A stretch of DNA of 41,499 nt from Flavobacteriales bacterium (lineage in GTDB: Bacteria > Bacteroidota > Bacteroidia > Flavobacteriales_D > Crocinitomicaceae). Numbering within the stretch: the first letter of the stretch is position 1; the number at the start of each line of letters is the position of its first letter. This document shows, one piece after another, positions 15,976 through 26,711 of the stretch. A program made the position numbers and the translations under genes. Below the pieces are notes generated by a model. The model was given only the letters and a program-made list of their open reading frames with translations, was not told where the DNA came from and did not search any database. The stretch lies in contig CANHHA010000024.1 of the NCBI GenBank assembly GCA_947460825.1, forward strand, positions 1 to 41,499, written 5' to 3'.

Positions 15976-17361
15976 TTAAAACCGATAGTCATTCCAGATG
16001 GCCGAACGAATCCCTAGGATTGGCGAACAGTGAAAACGACCGGTTGTCCCTTCCTCAGCGTATGACCCTGAGACCTCCACAAAAAGTTGGGTGTTGTACC
16101 ACTGTTTTAACATGCGAATTCCTTGAATTCTAACATTAAGCTGGTTTGTTTTTACGCCCTGTAATAGGGAAACGTTGTAATCTCCTGGCCTAAGGGTATA
16201 CGGAGCCAAGACATCTCCGCCATAAGGCGCGCCGATACCTTTTTGCCCAACGGCAAGTTCAGCCATGGCACCCCATCGTTTGGAAATGAAATCAATTCGG
16301 GAAAAGATTTCCCAAAAATTTGCGCCTTTTGGGTGAGCGAGGACTTGTTGGTTAAGGGTATAACTCAATTGGTTTCCAATATGGGAATAGGTATACGGAC
16401 GAACCATATTGAATTCTGTTCGTAGATGAATAGTGTGGTTCTTTTTTTTGGTTAAATATTTCCATCCCACTTGACTCCCGATTTTATTTCCCCAGTATTG
16501 TTCCCGTTGAAGCAAGGCATTCATTAAAAGATCGTCTACAATCAATTGACCATACCACGTGCCTTTCTTGGAATATACAGAAATTTCTCCTCCAAGGAGC
16601 ACATTGTCTCCGGAACCCGTGGAATATTCGGAGGGTCGAATAATCATAAATGGATTTAAATAGGAGGGGTCGAAAGATCGATTACTTAAGGCGTCACCAC
16701 TATTGAAGATAACTGCCTCAAAAAGCGCTAATCGAATGTGTTTTCCAAGCCTTAGATGTAAATAGTGATTCATCCCATATTTATGTTGGTCACCAACGGA
16801 GTTCAAATACATGCCCATTGCTTGATAGGTAACTGGGCCCAAATTAAATCGAAGTGAAGTAAATGGATAGGGTCGGCCAACATCAGATAGAAATAGGGAA
16901 CGATAGCCGTCTCCATAAAAATTCTGATCAAAGCCAAGCTGAGCACTAATATAGGTAGACGGGGTGATTCCAAGTCGGATTATGGGCCGAACATTGAACG
17001 CTAAGGTGTTATTTTGTGCTAGAGATATGCCATTTTGAACAAAGCCCGCGGGGAGCACAGTGTTTATTCCGACCCCTCCCCCCACTCGCAGGAACCACTT
17101 GCTGCGCTGTAAGTCCCACATGAATCCTGTACTTGCTTTTCCGCTAATGGAAGGGTTATACCTTAATCCAAGATCTATGACGGGGATAATTCTAGCCTTA
17201 GGCATGGATTGTTTTATGTTTAGTCTAGGTAAAATAGGGGCGCTTTGATTTAGTTGAATGGTGTCGAACAAATTCATTTGCCCCAACAACGCTAAGCGCT
17301 GTGTCCAGGCGTTTATGAAAAACGATAGAAAACCCAGTAATAAGATGCGCTTAATACACAT
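15976..17361 (-). CDS. Outer-membrane beta-barrel protein, RemB/Wzi-like
   Basis: This 461-residue protein has an N-terminal signal peptide (MCIKRILLLGFLSFFINAWT) and then alternating beta-rich sequence throughout, as in outer-membrane barrels. The motif FYGDGYRSLFLSDVGRPYPF (about residues 150-170) resembles the G-x-GYRSL-x-LSD motif I associate with RemB and capsule-assembly Wzi-type proteins of Bacteroidota. RemB was identified in F. johnsoniae as a gliding-related surface protein; Wzi binds capsule at the outer membrane. Its start overlaps the end of the preceding gene by 11 bases, so it is the last gene of the long minus-strand operon. The family call rests on motif memory and is moderate; the barrel prediction is firmer. 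Confidence 0.55.
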   Translation of the reverse strand: MCIKRILLLGFLSFFINAWTQRLALLGQMNLFDTIQLNQSAPILPRLNIKQSMPKARIIPVIDLGLRYNPSISGKASTGFMWDLQRSKWFLRVGGGVGINTVLPAGFVQNGISLAQNNTLAFNVRPIIRLGITPSTYISAQLGFDQNFYGDGYRSLFLSDVGRPYPFTSLRFNLGPVTYQAMGMYLNSVGDQHKYGMNHYLHLRLGKHIRLALFEAVIFNSGDALSNRSFDPSYLNPFMIIRPSEYSTGSGDNVLLGGEISVYSKKGTWYGQLIVDDLLMNALLQREQYWGNKIGSQVGWKYLTKKKNHTIHLRTEFNMVRPYTYSHIGNQLSYTLNQQVLAHPKGANFWEIFSRIDFISKRWGAMAELAVGQKGIGAPYGGDVLAPYTLRPGDYNVSLLQGVKTNQLNVRIQGIRMLKQWYNTQLFVEVSGSYAEEGTTGRFHCSPILGIRSAIWNDYRF

Positions 17362-18805
17362 GATTTGGTTTAAATATAGCGGTTCTTAAACCGAGGTTAA
17401 GCGCATTACACTCTTTGAAGCCTTTGGCTTCTCGGCGATTTGCCCCTATAAATAGTTCAAGTTGCATGCTTCGAGAGGCCATAAACCCAATGTCTAACCG
17501 ATGTTGTATTACTTGATTAGGCCTAATGTAGGTTTGTATAAAGAGGGGTTGAGGGCTGTTTGTTAGGGTACTGAATTGAAACAAGTAATCCAGAAACCAA
17601 CGTTTGTAACTAAAACGTCCAGAAAAGATCAGTTCTCGGGCACCATTTCCAAGCAGGGTGCCTAGCGGTAGGTTTTGGTGGGTAAAGTTTTGCGCATAAT
17701 GCGTCCCATAGAATTCCGTGCCCGTTTGTAGCCATGCCAGGGATGAACTTAGCGTCAGGTGTTGGGTGAGCGCGGAATAATAGTTAATTCCCAGCTGTGT
17801 AGCCCATGAGGTTGGCACAAACCCCCGAGTAAACAATTCTGCATATAGCATGGTACTTGCGTGCGGAATCCACGCATAATTAATGCCGATTTGGGGTAAG
17901 GATACTACTTGTTTGGCTATCCGGTTAAACCCAGGGAGTGGCACCCAATATAAGGGGTGAACTGACGCTTCTTTTAACGAATCTCCTGCTTGCCATACGG
18001 TTTGATGGATCAATCCCAATCGATGGTTTTTCAATCGTAAAAACAAGGCGCTAAAGGCGAAGTTCTTTTTGTAATAAGGACTTTCTACGTTGGCATAAAC
18101 TGGCTTTCTAATCAAATCGAATAAACGAGCCCGTGCGACCATGTATGTTAGGTGTTTCCCAAGGCGAATCGTCCCCCCCGCCATAAGGGCTTGGTTGTGT
18201 TGCGACCAAAACACGGAGCGGATTCCGGGGCTAAAATCTAGGGATTGATTTCCTCCAAATATGCTGATTGATTTAGACATCTTCCACTCAAACCCTCCTT
18301 GGCTGTATGCAAAATCAAATCCATTTTCATTAAAGGGTTTGGTGCGCCCCATACCTGGCACCATTCCGTTTTGTTGGTTGTATCCAGAGGCCGTTGGATA
18401 AAACTCTCCATGTTGCGTTATAAACGCTCGCTGAAAGGTATTAAAAACGGCTTGATTCTCTAATAAAAAGGCATGACAGGTAAATCCCCTATAACCACCA
18501 ATCACTAACAAACCGCGAGAATTTTGATATCGTATTTCTGACGCTTCGTTTTCCTTTCCAACACTGAACACGCACAACGGAGATGCCGCAATGAATGCCT
18601 GATTCGTATCGGTATATTGCGCTAAATAGGTTTCGTCAAGTCGTGGTATAAATCCGTTGCTTTTGGAAGGAAGTGTTTTATGATAGCCAAAATTTAGGAT
18701 GTCGAGCGTGCCTGGTTGATGAAGGTTTTGGTTGAATTGAACGATTTGCGACAGCATCGTTAGGGGCACGACATAAACCGCTAGAAATACGCTCTTCAAA
18801 TCCAT
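17351..18805 (-). CDS. Putative outer-membrane beta-barrel protein, RemB/Wzi-like paralogue
   Basis: This 484-residue protein starts with a hydrophobic signal-like segment (about residues 5-19) and continues as beta-rich sequence with many aromatic-flanked strands. The motif GNQSLDFSPGIRSVFWSQHN (about residues 185-204) occupies the place of the G-x-GYRSL-x-LSD motif of the downstream gene, suggesting a distant paralogue. The start overlaps the end of cysQ by 10 bases, and its own end overlaps the next gene by 11 bases, so the pair is translated from one message. No lipobox is visible. I do not recognise a specific function; a surface or cell-envelope role at the outer membrane is inferred. 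Confidence 0.45.
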   Translation of the reverse strand: MDLKSVFLAVYVVPLTMLSQIVQFNQNLHQPGTLDILNFGYHKTLPSKSNGFIPRLDETYLAQYTDTNQAFIAASPLCVFSVGKENEASEIRYQNSRGLLVIGGYRGFTCHAFLLENQAVFNTFQRAFITQHGEFYPTASGYNQQNGMVPGMGRTKPFNENGFDFAYSQGGFEWKMSKSISIFGGNQSLDFSPGIRSVFWSQHNQALMAGGTIRLGKHLTYMVARARLFDLIRKPVYANVESPYYKKNFAFSALFLRLKNHRLGLIHQTVWQAGDSLKEASVHPLYWVPLPGFNRIAKQVVSLPQIGINYAWIPHASTMLYAELFTRGFVPTSWATQLGINYYSALTQHLTLSSSLAWLQTGTEFYGTHYAQNFTHQNLPLGTLLGNGARELIFSGRFSYKRWFLDYLFQFSTLTNSPQPLFIQTYIRPNQVIQHRLDIGFMASRSMQLELFIGANRREAKGFKECNALNLGLRTAIFKPNHVY

Positions 18806-19599
18806 ACCGATAAATTTACATCGGAAACGGCTATAAAATGCGGGTTAAATAAATTTTCTTTATTGTACCTTAAAGGCAGCTTGCTGTTCACATCAAAGAC
18901 TCCGCCGCCCATCCCTTCAAGGATTGCTTGGCCTGCTGCGATGTCCCATTCCATGGTGGGGGCAAATCTGGGATAAAGTTGACAATGATTCATGGAAAGA
19001 TCAAAAAACTTCAAGGCAGATCCTTTTCGAACTAATTTCATGTGGTGTCCCGACCTCGAAAGGCGCTCAAGATACGCTTCGAGGAAGGGGGTATGATGGC
19101 TATTTGAGGCAATGATGGAGAGGATTTCCGGTGTTGGAGTCCGATGAATGGGCTCAGGTTTTTCGCCGTTCATAAATTGATTAAACGTACCATAGTGAGC
19201 GCCGAAGTTTTCACCGCCAATAATATAATCTGCTTGAACAGGACTTGCAATCACGCCAAAAACGGGCTTTCCATTTTCAATCAGCGCGATATTTACAGCG
19301 AACTCATCGTTGCGCTTTATAAATTCTTTTGTGCCATCTAAGGGATCAACACACCAGCATTTCTTCCATAGTTGGCGTTGTACAAAGGGGACTTTATCCG
19401 TTTCTTCATCAATGACAGGATGTCCTGAAACGGATAAAATGTGATTAATGATTTCTGAAGCCTTTAAATCTGCTTCTGTTACCGGAGAACCATCAGTTTT
19501 TTGAACCGCCTCGTATCCACGTAAATAAATTTCTTTAATGACAAGTGATGCTTCTATAGCCGCATGAATTGCCAAGCGATATTCACGCAACAAGTCCAT
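18796..19599 (-). CDS. cysQ: 3'(2'),5'-bisphosphate nucleotidase CysQ
   Basis: This 267-residue protein belongs to the inositol-monophosphatase superfamily. Visible motifs are DGSPVTEAD (about residues 36-44), the metal-binding WCVDPLDGTKEFI (about 82-94) and EWDIAAGQAIL near residue 218. CysQ removes a phosphate from 3'-phosphoadenosine 5'-phosphate (PAP), the by-product of sulfate assimilation and sulfotransfer. Its ATG shares a base with the stop of scoB (TAATG). It sits between a CoA-transferase pair and two outer-membrane barrel genes; no sulfate-assimilation gene is present in the window. Confidence 0.88.
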   Translation of the reverse strand: MDLLREYRLAIHAAIEASLVIKEIYLRGYEAVQKTDGSPVTEADLKASEIINHILSVSGHPVIDEETDKVPFVQRQLWKKCWCVDPLDGTKEFIKRNDEFAVNIALIENGKPVFGVIASPVQADYIIGGENFGAHYGTFNQFMNGEKPEPIHRTPTPEILSIIASNSHHTPFLEAYLERLSRSGHHMKLVRKGSALKFFDLSMNHCQLYPRFAPTMEWDIAAGQAILEGMGGGVFDVNSKLPLRYNKENLFNPHFIAVSDVNLSVWI

Positions 19600-20255
19600 T
19601 AAAGCACCATTTCAGGAACAAACGCTGGAACCACCAGTTTACCAGCTGTTTTGGCGATGATTTCTTCGACTGTAACTCCGGGTGCGCGTTCTATTAAATG
19701 GAATGCACCGTTTTTAATTTCTAACACTGCAAGCTCGGTTACCACTTTTTTAACGCACCCAACCCCCGTTAACGGAAGGGTACACGCAGGGAGTATTTTG
19801 GATTCCCCGGCTTTATTACTGTGCATCATTGCTACAATTATATTCTCTGCGGACGCCACTAAATCCATTGCTCCGCCCATTCCCTTTACCATTTTTCCCG
19901 GGATTTTCCAATTGGCAATATCCCCATGCTCAGAGACTTCCATCGCTCCCAAAACGGTGAGTTGAACGTGTTGACCTCGAATCATTGCAAAGGAAGTGGC
20001 TGAATCAAAAAAGGAGGCGCCTGGATTTACAGTGATGGTTTGTTTTCCTGCATTAATTAAATCTGCGTCTTCTTCTCCTTCAAATGGAAAAGGGCCCATT
20101 CCCAAAACCCCATTTTCAGATTGAAATTCTACCGTCATTCCTTCGGGAACATAATTGGCGACAAGGGTGGGAATCCCAATTCCTAGGTTAACATACCATC
20201 CATCTTGCAATTCTTGGGCAATGCGTTTAGCAATACCAATTTTATCGAGTGCCAT
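19599..20255 (-). CDS. scoB: 3-oxoacid CoA-transferase subunit B
   Basis: This 218-residue protein has the subunit B signature: [18 protein letters not shown] and then [10 protein letters not shown], whose glutamate (Glu47) is the catalytic residue that carries CoA in this family. [15 protein letters not shown] and [10 protein letters not shown] follow as expected. With subunit A it moves CoA from succinyl-CoA to acetoacetate, or the reverse, in ketone-body or branched-chain breakdown. The gene begins one base after scoA ends and overlaps cysQ by one base. Confidence 0.92.
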   Translation of the reverse strand: MALDKIGIAKRIAQELQDGWYVNLGIGIPTLVANYVPEGMTVEFQSENGVLGMGPFPFEGEEDADLINAGKQTITVNPGASFFDSATSFAMIRGQHVQLTVLGAMEVSEHGDIANWKIPGKMVKGMGGAMDLVASAENIIVAMMHSNKAGESKILPACTLPLTGVGCVKKVVTELAVLEIKNGAFHLIERAPGVTVEEIIAKTAGKLVVPAFVPEMVL

Positions 20256-20256
20256 A

Positions 20257-20955
20257 TTATGCTCTTTTTCTTACCGTTCGTTGTTCGATGCGTTTTTCAA
20301 AAACAGCGCCTTTAAAAATTCGTTGTACAAAAATCCCTGGAGTATGAATAAAATTAGGGTCTAAGCTCCCCGCCGGAACTAATTCTTCCACTTCCGCAAC
20401 GGTTATTTTTCCGGCCATTGCCATCATGGGATTGAAATTCATCGCCGTTGCTTTGAACACCAAGTTTCCTTCTGTATCTCCTTTCCATGCTTTAACGATA
20501 GCAAAGTCAGCGGTTAACGCAGATTCAAGAATGTGAGGTTTCCCATTAAATACGCGGACTTCCTTTCCTTCTGCGACTTCCGTGCCATATCCCGCGGGGG
20601 TAAAAAAGGCAGGTATTCCTGCACCCCCAGCTCGGCACCGTTCCGCAAGTGACCCTTGAGGGATTAAATCAACTTCCAATTCTCCGGAAAGCATTTGTCG
20701 TTCAAATTCTTCATTTTCACCTACATACGATGAAATCATCTTTTTAATTTGTTTGCGCTGTAACAGCAATCCTAACCCATAATCATCTACTCCTGCATTG
20801 TTAGATATACAGGTGAGATTTTTGGTTCCCATCTTAACGAGTTCTTTAATGGAATTTTCAGGGATACCACACAACCCGAATCCACCGAGCATTATGGTCA
20901 TTCCGTCTTCGATTCCTTTGAGGGCGTCACTTATATGATCAACAACTTTATTCAT
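20257..20955 (-). CDS. scoA: 3-oxoacid CoA-transferase subunit A
   Basis: This 232-residue protein carries the subunit A motifs [18 protein letters not shown] (about residues 18-35), [16 protein letters not shown] and [20 protein letters not shown]. It pairs with the adjacent scoB product to form an alpha2-beta2 succinyl-CoA:3-ketoacid CoA-transferase in the cytoplasm. It starts only 2 bases after the stop of the class A penicillin-binding protein, so a metabolic enzyme is embedded in the cell-wall operon. Confidence 0.92.
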   Translation of the reverse strand: MNKVVDHISDALKGIEDGMTIMLGGFGLCGIPENSIKELVKMGTKNLTCISNNAGVDDYGLGLLLQRKQIKKMISSYVGENEEFERQMLSGELEVDLIPQGSLAERCRAGGAGIPAFFTPAGYGTEVAEGKEVRVFNGKPHILESALTADFAIVKAWKGDTEGNLVFKATAMNFNPMMAMAGKITVAEVEELVPAGSLDPNFIHTPGIFVQRIFKGAVFEKRIEQRTVRKRA

Positions 20956-20957
20956 AG

Positions 20958-23429
20958 TTAAATTCCATCTTCAAATAGAACATCCGTTTCATCAGCCTCC
21001 TCCGGATCTACCGCTTCCGAACATTCATAGGTTTTAGGGTCATAATCTGGGGGTTCTGGAAAGTCTTCCGAGGATAAGGTAAGGATGTGATCTTTGTATG
21101 CTTGTTGCATATAATACCCATAAATAGGCAAGGCCATACGGGCACCTTGGCCCCAATTCATAGATTTAAAACGAACGGACCGGTCTTCGGCCCCTACCCA
21201 AACACCTGTTACCAAATCCGGTGTAATCCCAATAAACCAACCGTCTGAATTGTTTTGTGTTGTTCCTGTTTTTCCAGCCGTGATGGGGATTGGTCCGTAT
21301 TTTCCACTGCGCAAACTACCTCCGGTTCCTTGGGAAATCACCAGTTTCATCATTTTAAGAATTTCATACGCGACGGTGGAATTTAATGCTTGATCTGTGT
21401 ATGGGGTTGCAGAATAAATCACCTTTCCGTTTCGGTCCTCAATGCGCTCAATCGTTGTTGGCCTAACATAATTCCCATTATTTGGAAAGATACACTGTGC
21501 AGCTACAAGTTTAAATAAAGACATATCCATACTGCCTAAACACATTGAGGGAACAACATCATTCGGATTCAAGTTGATTTCCGTCATTTTTAGAAGCTTC
21601 TCAATTTGAAAGGGTCCTCCGGATTTATTTAAAGGATTAAACGCCCCCATTTTCGCCATAACGGCAACTGTGGTAGGATTCGAGGACAAGGCAAGACCCA
21701 TTTTTACATTTCTTGCAACTTCTCCCTTTGGACAATATTGACCAACGATCTTGTTGTTCGGGTCAACCAAATCAACGCAATATTCGCCGGATGAAAAAGA
21801 GGTACACGGATTAACGACTTTCATGGATAAGGCCGCTGCGTAAACGAAGGGCTTAATGGTTGAGCCAACCTGACGGGTTCCTTGACGAACATGGTCGTAT
21901 GAAAAATGTTTAAAATTAACCCCTCCAACCCAAGCGCGAACGAATCCTGTTTGAGGTTCAACGCTCACCAATCCCGCATGCAGAAACGCTTTATAATATC
22001 GAATGGAATCATTGGGGGTCATAACAGTGTCGATTTCGCCCCTCCACGAAAAAACACGCATTTGCGCGGGGGAATTGAACGCATTGGTGATTTCGTTTTC
22101 AGAATATCCTTCGGCAATCATGACTTTATATCGTCCGGAATTTTTACGGGCCGAGCTCATGATTCCATTCACAACATCGGAAGAAATTTCATTGGAAAAT
22201 GGATAGTTTTTCAGCCCACGGTTATTCGAATTGAAAGCGGGTTGAAGCGACTCTTTAATGTGTTTTTCAACGGCATATTCCGCATACTTTTGAAGCCTCG
22301 TGTTTAAGGTGGTATAAATTTTAAGACCGTCGCGATAAATATCATAGGGTTGCCCGTCTTCACGAAGATGCTTAAGCGTTCCGTCGTCGTTTTTCTTTAA
22401 AAGAATATTAGTGACCTCTTGCCTCAAGGCTTCTCTAAAATAAGGAGCCATGCCTTCTTTGTGGTCTACGGACTGATAACTAACGGTTACGGGTTTTTTG
22501 ATAAGCTCATCATATTCTTCTCGCGTAAGGCGCTGCGCTATTGCATCATTGTTTTTTTCGCTATTCCTCAACCATTGGTATAACACTTGATTTCTTCTGG
22601 AAAGCGCTCTTAAGGAATCCTTTCCTCTGGCGACCAAGATTTTATCTAAGGAAACGCTTCCGGGCGCTATGCCTTCTTCTTGGGCGATTACCCGCCGATA
22701 GTTTTTAATTTTATAGGTGTAGGGATTGTATAATCCGGGGTTCTTACACATCCCCACAAGCATCGCTGCCTCCTCTTTCTTTAGCTCTTTGGGCCGTTTA
22801 TTAAAATAGACCTTCGCTGCATTTTCTATTCCAACGGCATTGTATAGAAAATCGAATTGATTGAGGTACATGGTAATGATTTCCTCTTTGGTATATCTAG
22901 ATTCTAAACGTGTTGCAATAATATTTTCTCTCGCCTTTTCATTTAATCGTTTGAATTTTCCTATGATACCCCCACGATTTGAAAGTAGGGATTCTCCGTT
23001 GGCACGTGCAATTTCTTCTCGCTGACGTTGTTGGAGTGTAAATAATAACTTCGCAAGTTGTTGTGAGATGGTAGAGGCTCCTCCAGAGCGCCCAAGAGAA
23101 CCAAATGAACGGGCAATAGAACGGAAATCAACCCCTGAGTGCTCTTTAAACCGTTCGTCTTCTGTGGATATCAGGGCATCAAACACATAGGGAGAAATGT
23201 TTTTGTAAGCAGCACTTGTTCGGTTCACTAGCCAATATCGCCCAATAGTATCTCCGGCTTGACCTAGAATTAAGGAGGCCTGTAATTCTGGAGGGTTATC
23301 AAGCATAGAAATAGGGGGCAAATTATCTTCTGATTGCAAAACGAGCAATCCAAAGACCATTAAGAATGGCAATAATGATAATCCCCAAAAGATTCGGGTA
23401 AATCTTTTCTTTTGTTCTTCTGTCAGCAT
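20958..23429 (-). CDS. Class A penicillin-binding protein 1A (transglycosylase/transpeptidase)
   Basis: This 823-residue bifunctional enzyme has one N-terminal membrane helix (about residues 12-31). The GT51 transglycosylase domain has the catalytic Glu90 in [14 protein letters not shown] and then [12 protein letters not shown]. The transpeptidase domain has the SxxK motif GSTIKPF (serine near residue 523), SSN near 583 and [12 protein letters not shown] near 719. It polymerises and crosslinks peptidoglycan at the outer face of the inner membrane. The acidic C-terminal tail is short. It lies 20 bases after rodA in one transcription unit with the elongation machinery, which supports a role in lateral wall growth. 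Confidence 0.95.
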   Translation of the reverse strand: MLTEEQKKRFTRIFWGLSLLPFLMVFGLLVLQSEDNLPPISMLDNPPELQASLILGQAGDTIGRYWLVNRTSAAYKNISPYVFDALISTEDERFKEHSGVDFRSIARSFGSLGRSGGASTISQQLAKLLFTLQQRQREEIARANGESLLSNRGGIIGKFKRLNEKARENIIATRLESRYTKEEIITMYLNQFDFLYNAVGIENAAKVYFNKRPKELKKEEAAMLVGMCKNPGLYNPYTYKIKNYRRVIAQEEGIAPGSVSLDKILVARGKDSLRALSRRNQVLYQWLRNSEKNNDAIAQRLTREEYDELIKKPVTVSYQSVDHKEGMAPYFREALRQEVTNILLKKNDDGTLKHLREDGQPYDIYRDGLKIYTTLNTRLQKYAEYAVEKHIKESLQPAFNSNNRGLKNYPFSNEISSDVVNGIMSSARKNSGRYKVMIAEGYSENEITNAFNSPAQMRVFSWRGEIDTVMTPNDSIRYYKAFLHAGLVSVEPQTGFVRAWVGGVNFKHFSYDHVRQGTRQVGSTIKPFVYAAALSMKVVNPCTSFSSGEYCVDLVDPNNKIVGQYCPKGEVARNVKMGLALSSNPTTVAVMAKMGAFNPLNKSGGPFQIEKLLKMTEINLNPNDVVPSMCLGSMDMSLFKLVAAQCIFPNNGNYVRPTTIERIEDRNGKVIYSATPYTDQALNSTVAYEILKMMKLVISQGTGGSLRSGKYGPIPITAGKTGTTQNNSDGWFIGITPDLVTGVWVGAEDRSVRFKSMNWGQGARMALPIYGYYMQQAYKDHILTLSSEDFPEPPDYDPKTYECSEAVDPEEADETDVLFEDGI

Positions 23430-23449
23430 AGTTGGTTCAAATTTAACAT

Positions 23450-24841
23450 TTATCTGAGTACGTCTCGTCGTTGACTATCTAGTTTTAATAATACAAAGAG
23501 CATGATCGTAAAGGCCATCATCGATGAACCCCCGTAGCTTAAAAAAGGCAAGGGAATACCAATAACGGGCGCGAGGCCAATGTTCATGCCTATATTGATG
23601 GCAAAGTGATAGAACAATACCATGCCCACACTGTATGCATAAACCCGAAAAAACACAGAGCGTTGTCGTTCTGCAATCGAGAAAATTCGGAACAATACAA
23701 ACAGGTATAGAGCAATGAGAAATAAATTCCCAACAAACCCCCATTCTTCTGCGAAGGGGCAAAAAATAAAATCCGTCTCACTTTCAGGTACATGATTGGT
23801 TCGCATGCTTGAAACAGAGGCCTTTCGATACCCTTTTCCAAAGAATTTCCCGCTTCCGACGGCTGCCATCGCTCTATTCCGATTGTAATCCGCACCGTTT
23901 GGGTCTTCTTTTAGTCCGAGAACCAATTCAATTCTGTTTTTTTGATGAGGTGCCGCCAAGTGATTAAAGAAAAAGGTAATACTGCTGATTAAAAAGACCG
24001 AAAACACATAACTACTTAACAAGACCACTAAATTTTTCGTTTTATTTCTTGGGTAACCAAACAAGGAAATGAACCCCAAAAATAACAAGCCGATGAGGGA
24101 AATTAGGAGGATTAGAAAAAGCGGACCGGATAATTGAATTCCAAAGGGAGAATACGTACTTCCTGAAAGAAAAAGACTTAAAAACGCGAGGATCACAAGA
24201 AAAAAGAAAAATGGAACAAAGTGTGTTCCCAGCCAAGTTGTTTTTAGTTTCACTCGGGGGAAATATCTCAAAATAGAAAACACGAGGGGATCAAAAGAGA
24301 TACCTTCTCGGTAAAGAACAAAGAAGAACGAGGTAAAAACTAATAGGGTACCGGCATCCGGTTGGAGGGCAACAAGAATGCAGGGCAGTAAAACAATTCC
24401 TAATGTTTCTGAGATTGTACGAATATTCTGCAACTTAATATTGGTATTATCAACCCATTTTGCGAGCATTAATGCGGTTGAAATCTTCGCGAATTCTGCG
24501 GGCTGTATCCCTAAGCCTCCAATCCCAAGCCATGCCCTTGCCCCGTGAACAGGAGGCATAAATAGTACAATAACCAATAAAACAAGGGTTACGATATAAA
24601 TATATTCCGCGAATTTACGGTACATATCAGCCTCAATAAGTAGAATCAAGAAGCCTAGGAACAGGGATAACCCTATCCATAATACTTGCTTTCCGTATTT
24701 CTGACTAGTATCGAAAAGCGAAGGATGTTCGGGGTTATAGGCAACAGAGTATACGGTTAATATGCCGATTCCCATCAACGTTAACACCCCAATCAGCAAA
24801 GGCCAATCTATATTTGAAAATAATCCCTTCGGTTGTCTCAT
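23450..24841 (-). CDS. rodA: Rod shape-determining SEDS protein RodA
   Basis: This 463-residue polytopic membrane protein belongs to the FtsW/RodA/SpoVE family, which polymerises glycan strands together with a class B PBP. Family motifs are GIGGLGIQPAEFAKIS near residue 105, LQPDAGTLLVF, HVPESETDFIFCPFAEEWGF and the C-terminal GIPLPFLSYGGSSM. It is longer than a typical RodA of about 370-420 residues; the extra length lies between the VLYREG helix and the large extracytoplasmic loop (about residues 185-275), where additional hydrophobic segments are seen. It directly follows mrdA with a 1-base gap, as expected for its partner. Confidence 0.94.
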   Translation of the reverse strand: MRQPKGLFSNIDWPLLIGVLTLMGIGILTVYSVAYNPEHPSLFDTSQKYGKQVLWIGLSLFLGFLILLIEADMYRKFAEYIYIVTLVLLVIVLFMPPVHGARAWLGIGGLGIQPAEFAKISTALMLAKWVDNTNIKLQNIRTISETLGIVLLPCILVALQPDAGTLLVFTSFFFVLYREGISFDPLVFSILRYFPRVKLKTTWLGTHFVPFFFFLVILAFLSLFLSGSTYSPFGIQLSGPLFLILLISLIGLLFLGFISLFGYPRNKTKNLVVLLSSYVFSVFLISSITFFFNHLAAPHQKNRIELVLGLKEDPNGADYNRNRAMAAVGSGKFFGKGYRKASVSSMRTNHVPESETDFIFCPFAEEWGFVGNLFLIALYLFVLFRIFSIAERQRSVFFRVYAYSVGMVLFYHFAINIGMNIGLAPVIGIPLPFLSYGGSSMMAFTIMLFVLLKLDSQRRDVLR

Positions 24842-24842
24842 T

Positions 24843-26711
24843 TTAATAACTCGACATTAAATTGGCATTAATAATGGCTTGCTCTTTTTCTTTATCCGAT
24901 ATTTTTTTATTCAGATATTTATCTAACATTAATCCCGCAATCGGAGCGGCCCAAGCGCCACCGGCACCCGCATTTTCAATAAAAACAGCAATGGCTATTT
25001 TAGGGTTATCAATCGGGGCAAAGGCAATGAAAACCGAATGGTTTTTTTTGTTTTTGCCATTTTGTACCGTCCCTGTTTTACCGCACACGATGAAGTTGTC
25101 AATGCGCGCTTCTTTACCCGTTCCACCGGCTTCGTATACCACCCTTCTCATGCCCTCTATGACGGCATCAAAATGCGTACGATTAATGGGGGTTATGTGT
25201 TTGGTGCGATATCTTCTTAGGGGACCCTTTTTTCCAATGGACTTCACGAAATGAGGCGTATAATACCAACCCCGGTTGGCCATTATAACGGCAATATTAG
25301 CCATTTGAATCGGTGTTAGTTTAATTTCCCCTTGGCCAATTGATATGGAACGGATAGTTGAAAACGCCCATTGGTGATGCCCTAAATAACGGTCATAGTA
25401 TAGTGAATTCGGGATTAGTCCGTTGCGTTGAGCAAGGGTGTCTATGTCGATTCCTAGGTTTTTCCCCAATCCAAACCCCATCATATATTTATGCCAGGCG
25501 TTGAGTCCAATTTCTGCATCTTCAAAGATGTTCTTTTTTTTGTTGGGTTGAATTACTCTTCTTACCGCGGCGTAGAAATACGGATTGCAAGAGTATTGGA
25601 CGGCTTTTGCAATGGACGTTGCGGTTGGGTGATCGTGGCAACCAACCACCGCCTTGTTGCACGAAAAGCCAGTGTTTGGTGTGATTTGTTTTTCTTGTAA
25701 ACAGATGAGTGCTTGTAATAATTTAAAGATAGAACCTGGAGGGTATTCCGCTTGGAGGGGGCGGGCGAATAACGGTAAGTTAGCATCGGTAACCAATCCG
25801 GGGTAGTTTTTTCTTATGCTCTTTCTTCCGGACAATAAATTGGGATCATAATTGGGCGCGGATACCATGGTTAAAATTTCTCCTGTTTGCGGTTCAATCG
25901 CCACAATACAGCCCTTTTTGTTTTTCATCAGGGCTTCTCCAAATAATTGAAGTTTAATATCAACCCCAAGTTTGATTTTAGGCGAAGGTGTTGCCAAGGT
26001 ATCAAACTTTTTGTCTGCGTAGGGTTCTATTTCGTTATTTGTAGCACTGGTAACAATATATCTAACCCCTTTTTTACCCCTTAAAATGGATTCATAGGAC
26101 CGCTCCAATCCCGAACGCCCTACATTCATGCCTGGCCGGTAAAAGGGATCTTTCTCGATTTCATTCCTACTAACTTCATTCATGTATCCAAGAATGTTTG
26201 CGCCGCTCGGATACGGGTAGTATCTGGTTCCCGTAGGTTCTTCATAGAACCCAGGAAAATCGGTTAACCTTGAGGCAATTCGAGTTATCTCTTCAAGGGT
26301 AAGGTCTTTTACAAAAGGATACGGCCTATCTGGGCGATAATTAGATTCCGTTTTGCCAGTCGCTGGATTTTTATAAACGCCCTCGTTTTTTACAATATCA
26401 CGAAAGCGTTGCTTTACTTTTTTAACCTGCCACCCAATGAGTGATGCAAAGGCACTGGTATCCAGGCGTTTAATGCGCTCTTCAATTACCATGAGATTGT
26501 ACGAAATCTTATTAACTACAATTTTTCGGTTTTTTCGATCCACAATGATTCCCCTTGGTGGAATAATTTCCCGTCTTTTTTCCGCGATTTGCGTAGCTCT
26601 TCGGGTCCAAGAGTCATCGATCACTTGCATGTATAGAAGTTTGAAAACAAACAGCAAGGAGGTAAATAAAACTAAGCCATACAATAGATATTTACGATTG
26701 TCTAAATTCAT
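24843..26711 (-). CDS. mrdA: Penicillin-binding protein 2 (elongation transpeptidase)
   Basis: This 622-residue class B PBP has one N-terminal membrane helix (about residues 8-28), a PBP dimerisation domain with IIPPRGIIVDRKNR, and a transpeptidase domain. The SxxK motif is PPGSIFKLLQA (serine near residue 327), the second motif is SCN in QYSCNPYF, and KTGTVQNGKNKKNHS lies near residue 545. It crosslinks peptidoglycan in the Rod complex with RodA and MreBCD. The start overlaps the end of mreD by 4 bases. Confidence 0.95.
   Translation of the reverse strand: MNLDNRKYLLYGLVLFTSLLFVFKLLYMQVIDDSWTRRATQIAEKRREIIPPRGIIVDRKNRKIVVNKISYNLMVIEERIKRLDTSAFASLIGWQVKKVKQRFRDIVKNEGVYKNPATGKTESNYRPDRPYPFVKDLTLEEITRIASRLTDFPGFYEEPTGTRYYPYPSGANILGYMNEVSRNEIEKDPFYRPGMNVGRSGLERSYESILRGKKGVRYIVTSATNNEIEPYADKKFDTLATPSPKIKLGVDIKLQLFGEALMKNKKGCIVAIEPQTGEILTMVSAPNYDPNLLSGRKSIRKNYPGLVTDANLPLFARPLQAEYPPGSIFKLLQALICLQEKQITPNTGFSCNKAVVGCHDHPTATSIAKAVQYSCNPYFYAAVRRVIQPNKKKNIFEDAEIGLNAWHKYMMGFGLGKNLGIDIDTLAQRNGLIPNSLYYDRYLGHHQWAFSTIRSISIGQGEIKLTPIQMANIAVIMANRGWYYTPHFVKSIGKKGPLRRYRTKHITPINRTHFDAVIEGMRRVVYEAGGTGKEARIDNFIVCGKTGTVQNGKNKKNHSVFIAFAPIDNPKIAIAVFIENAGAGGAWAAPIAGLMLDKYLNKKISDKEKEQAIINANLMSSY

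Noticed and set aside
21906..22307. 133-residue frame opposite the PBP1A gene
   Set aside because: It lies wholly inside a gene with intact catalytic motifs and shows no family features.
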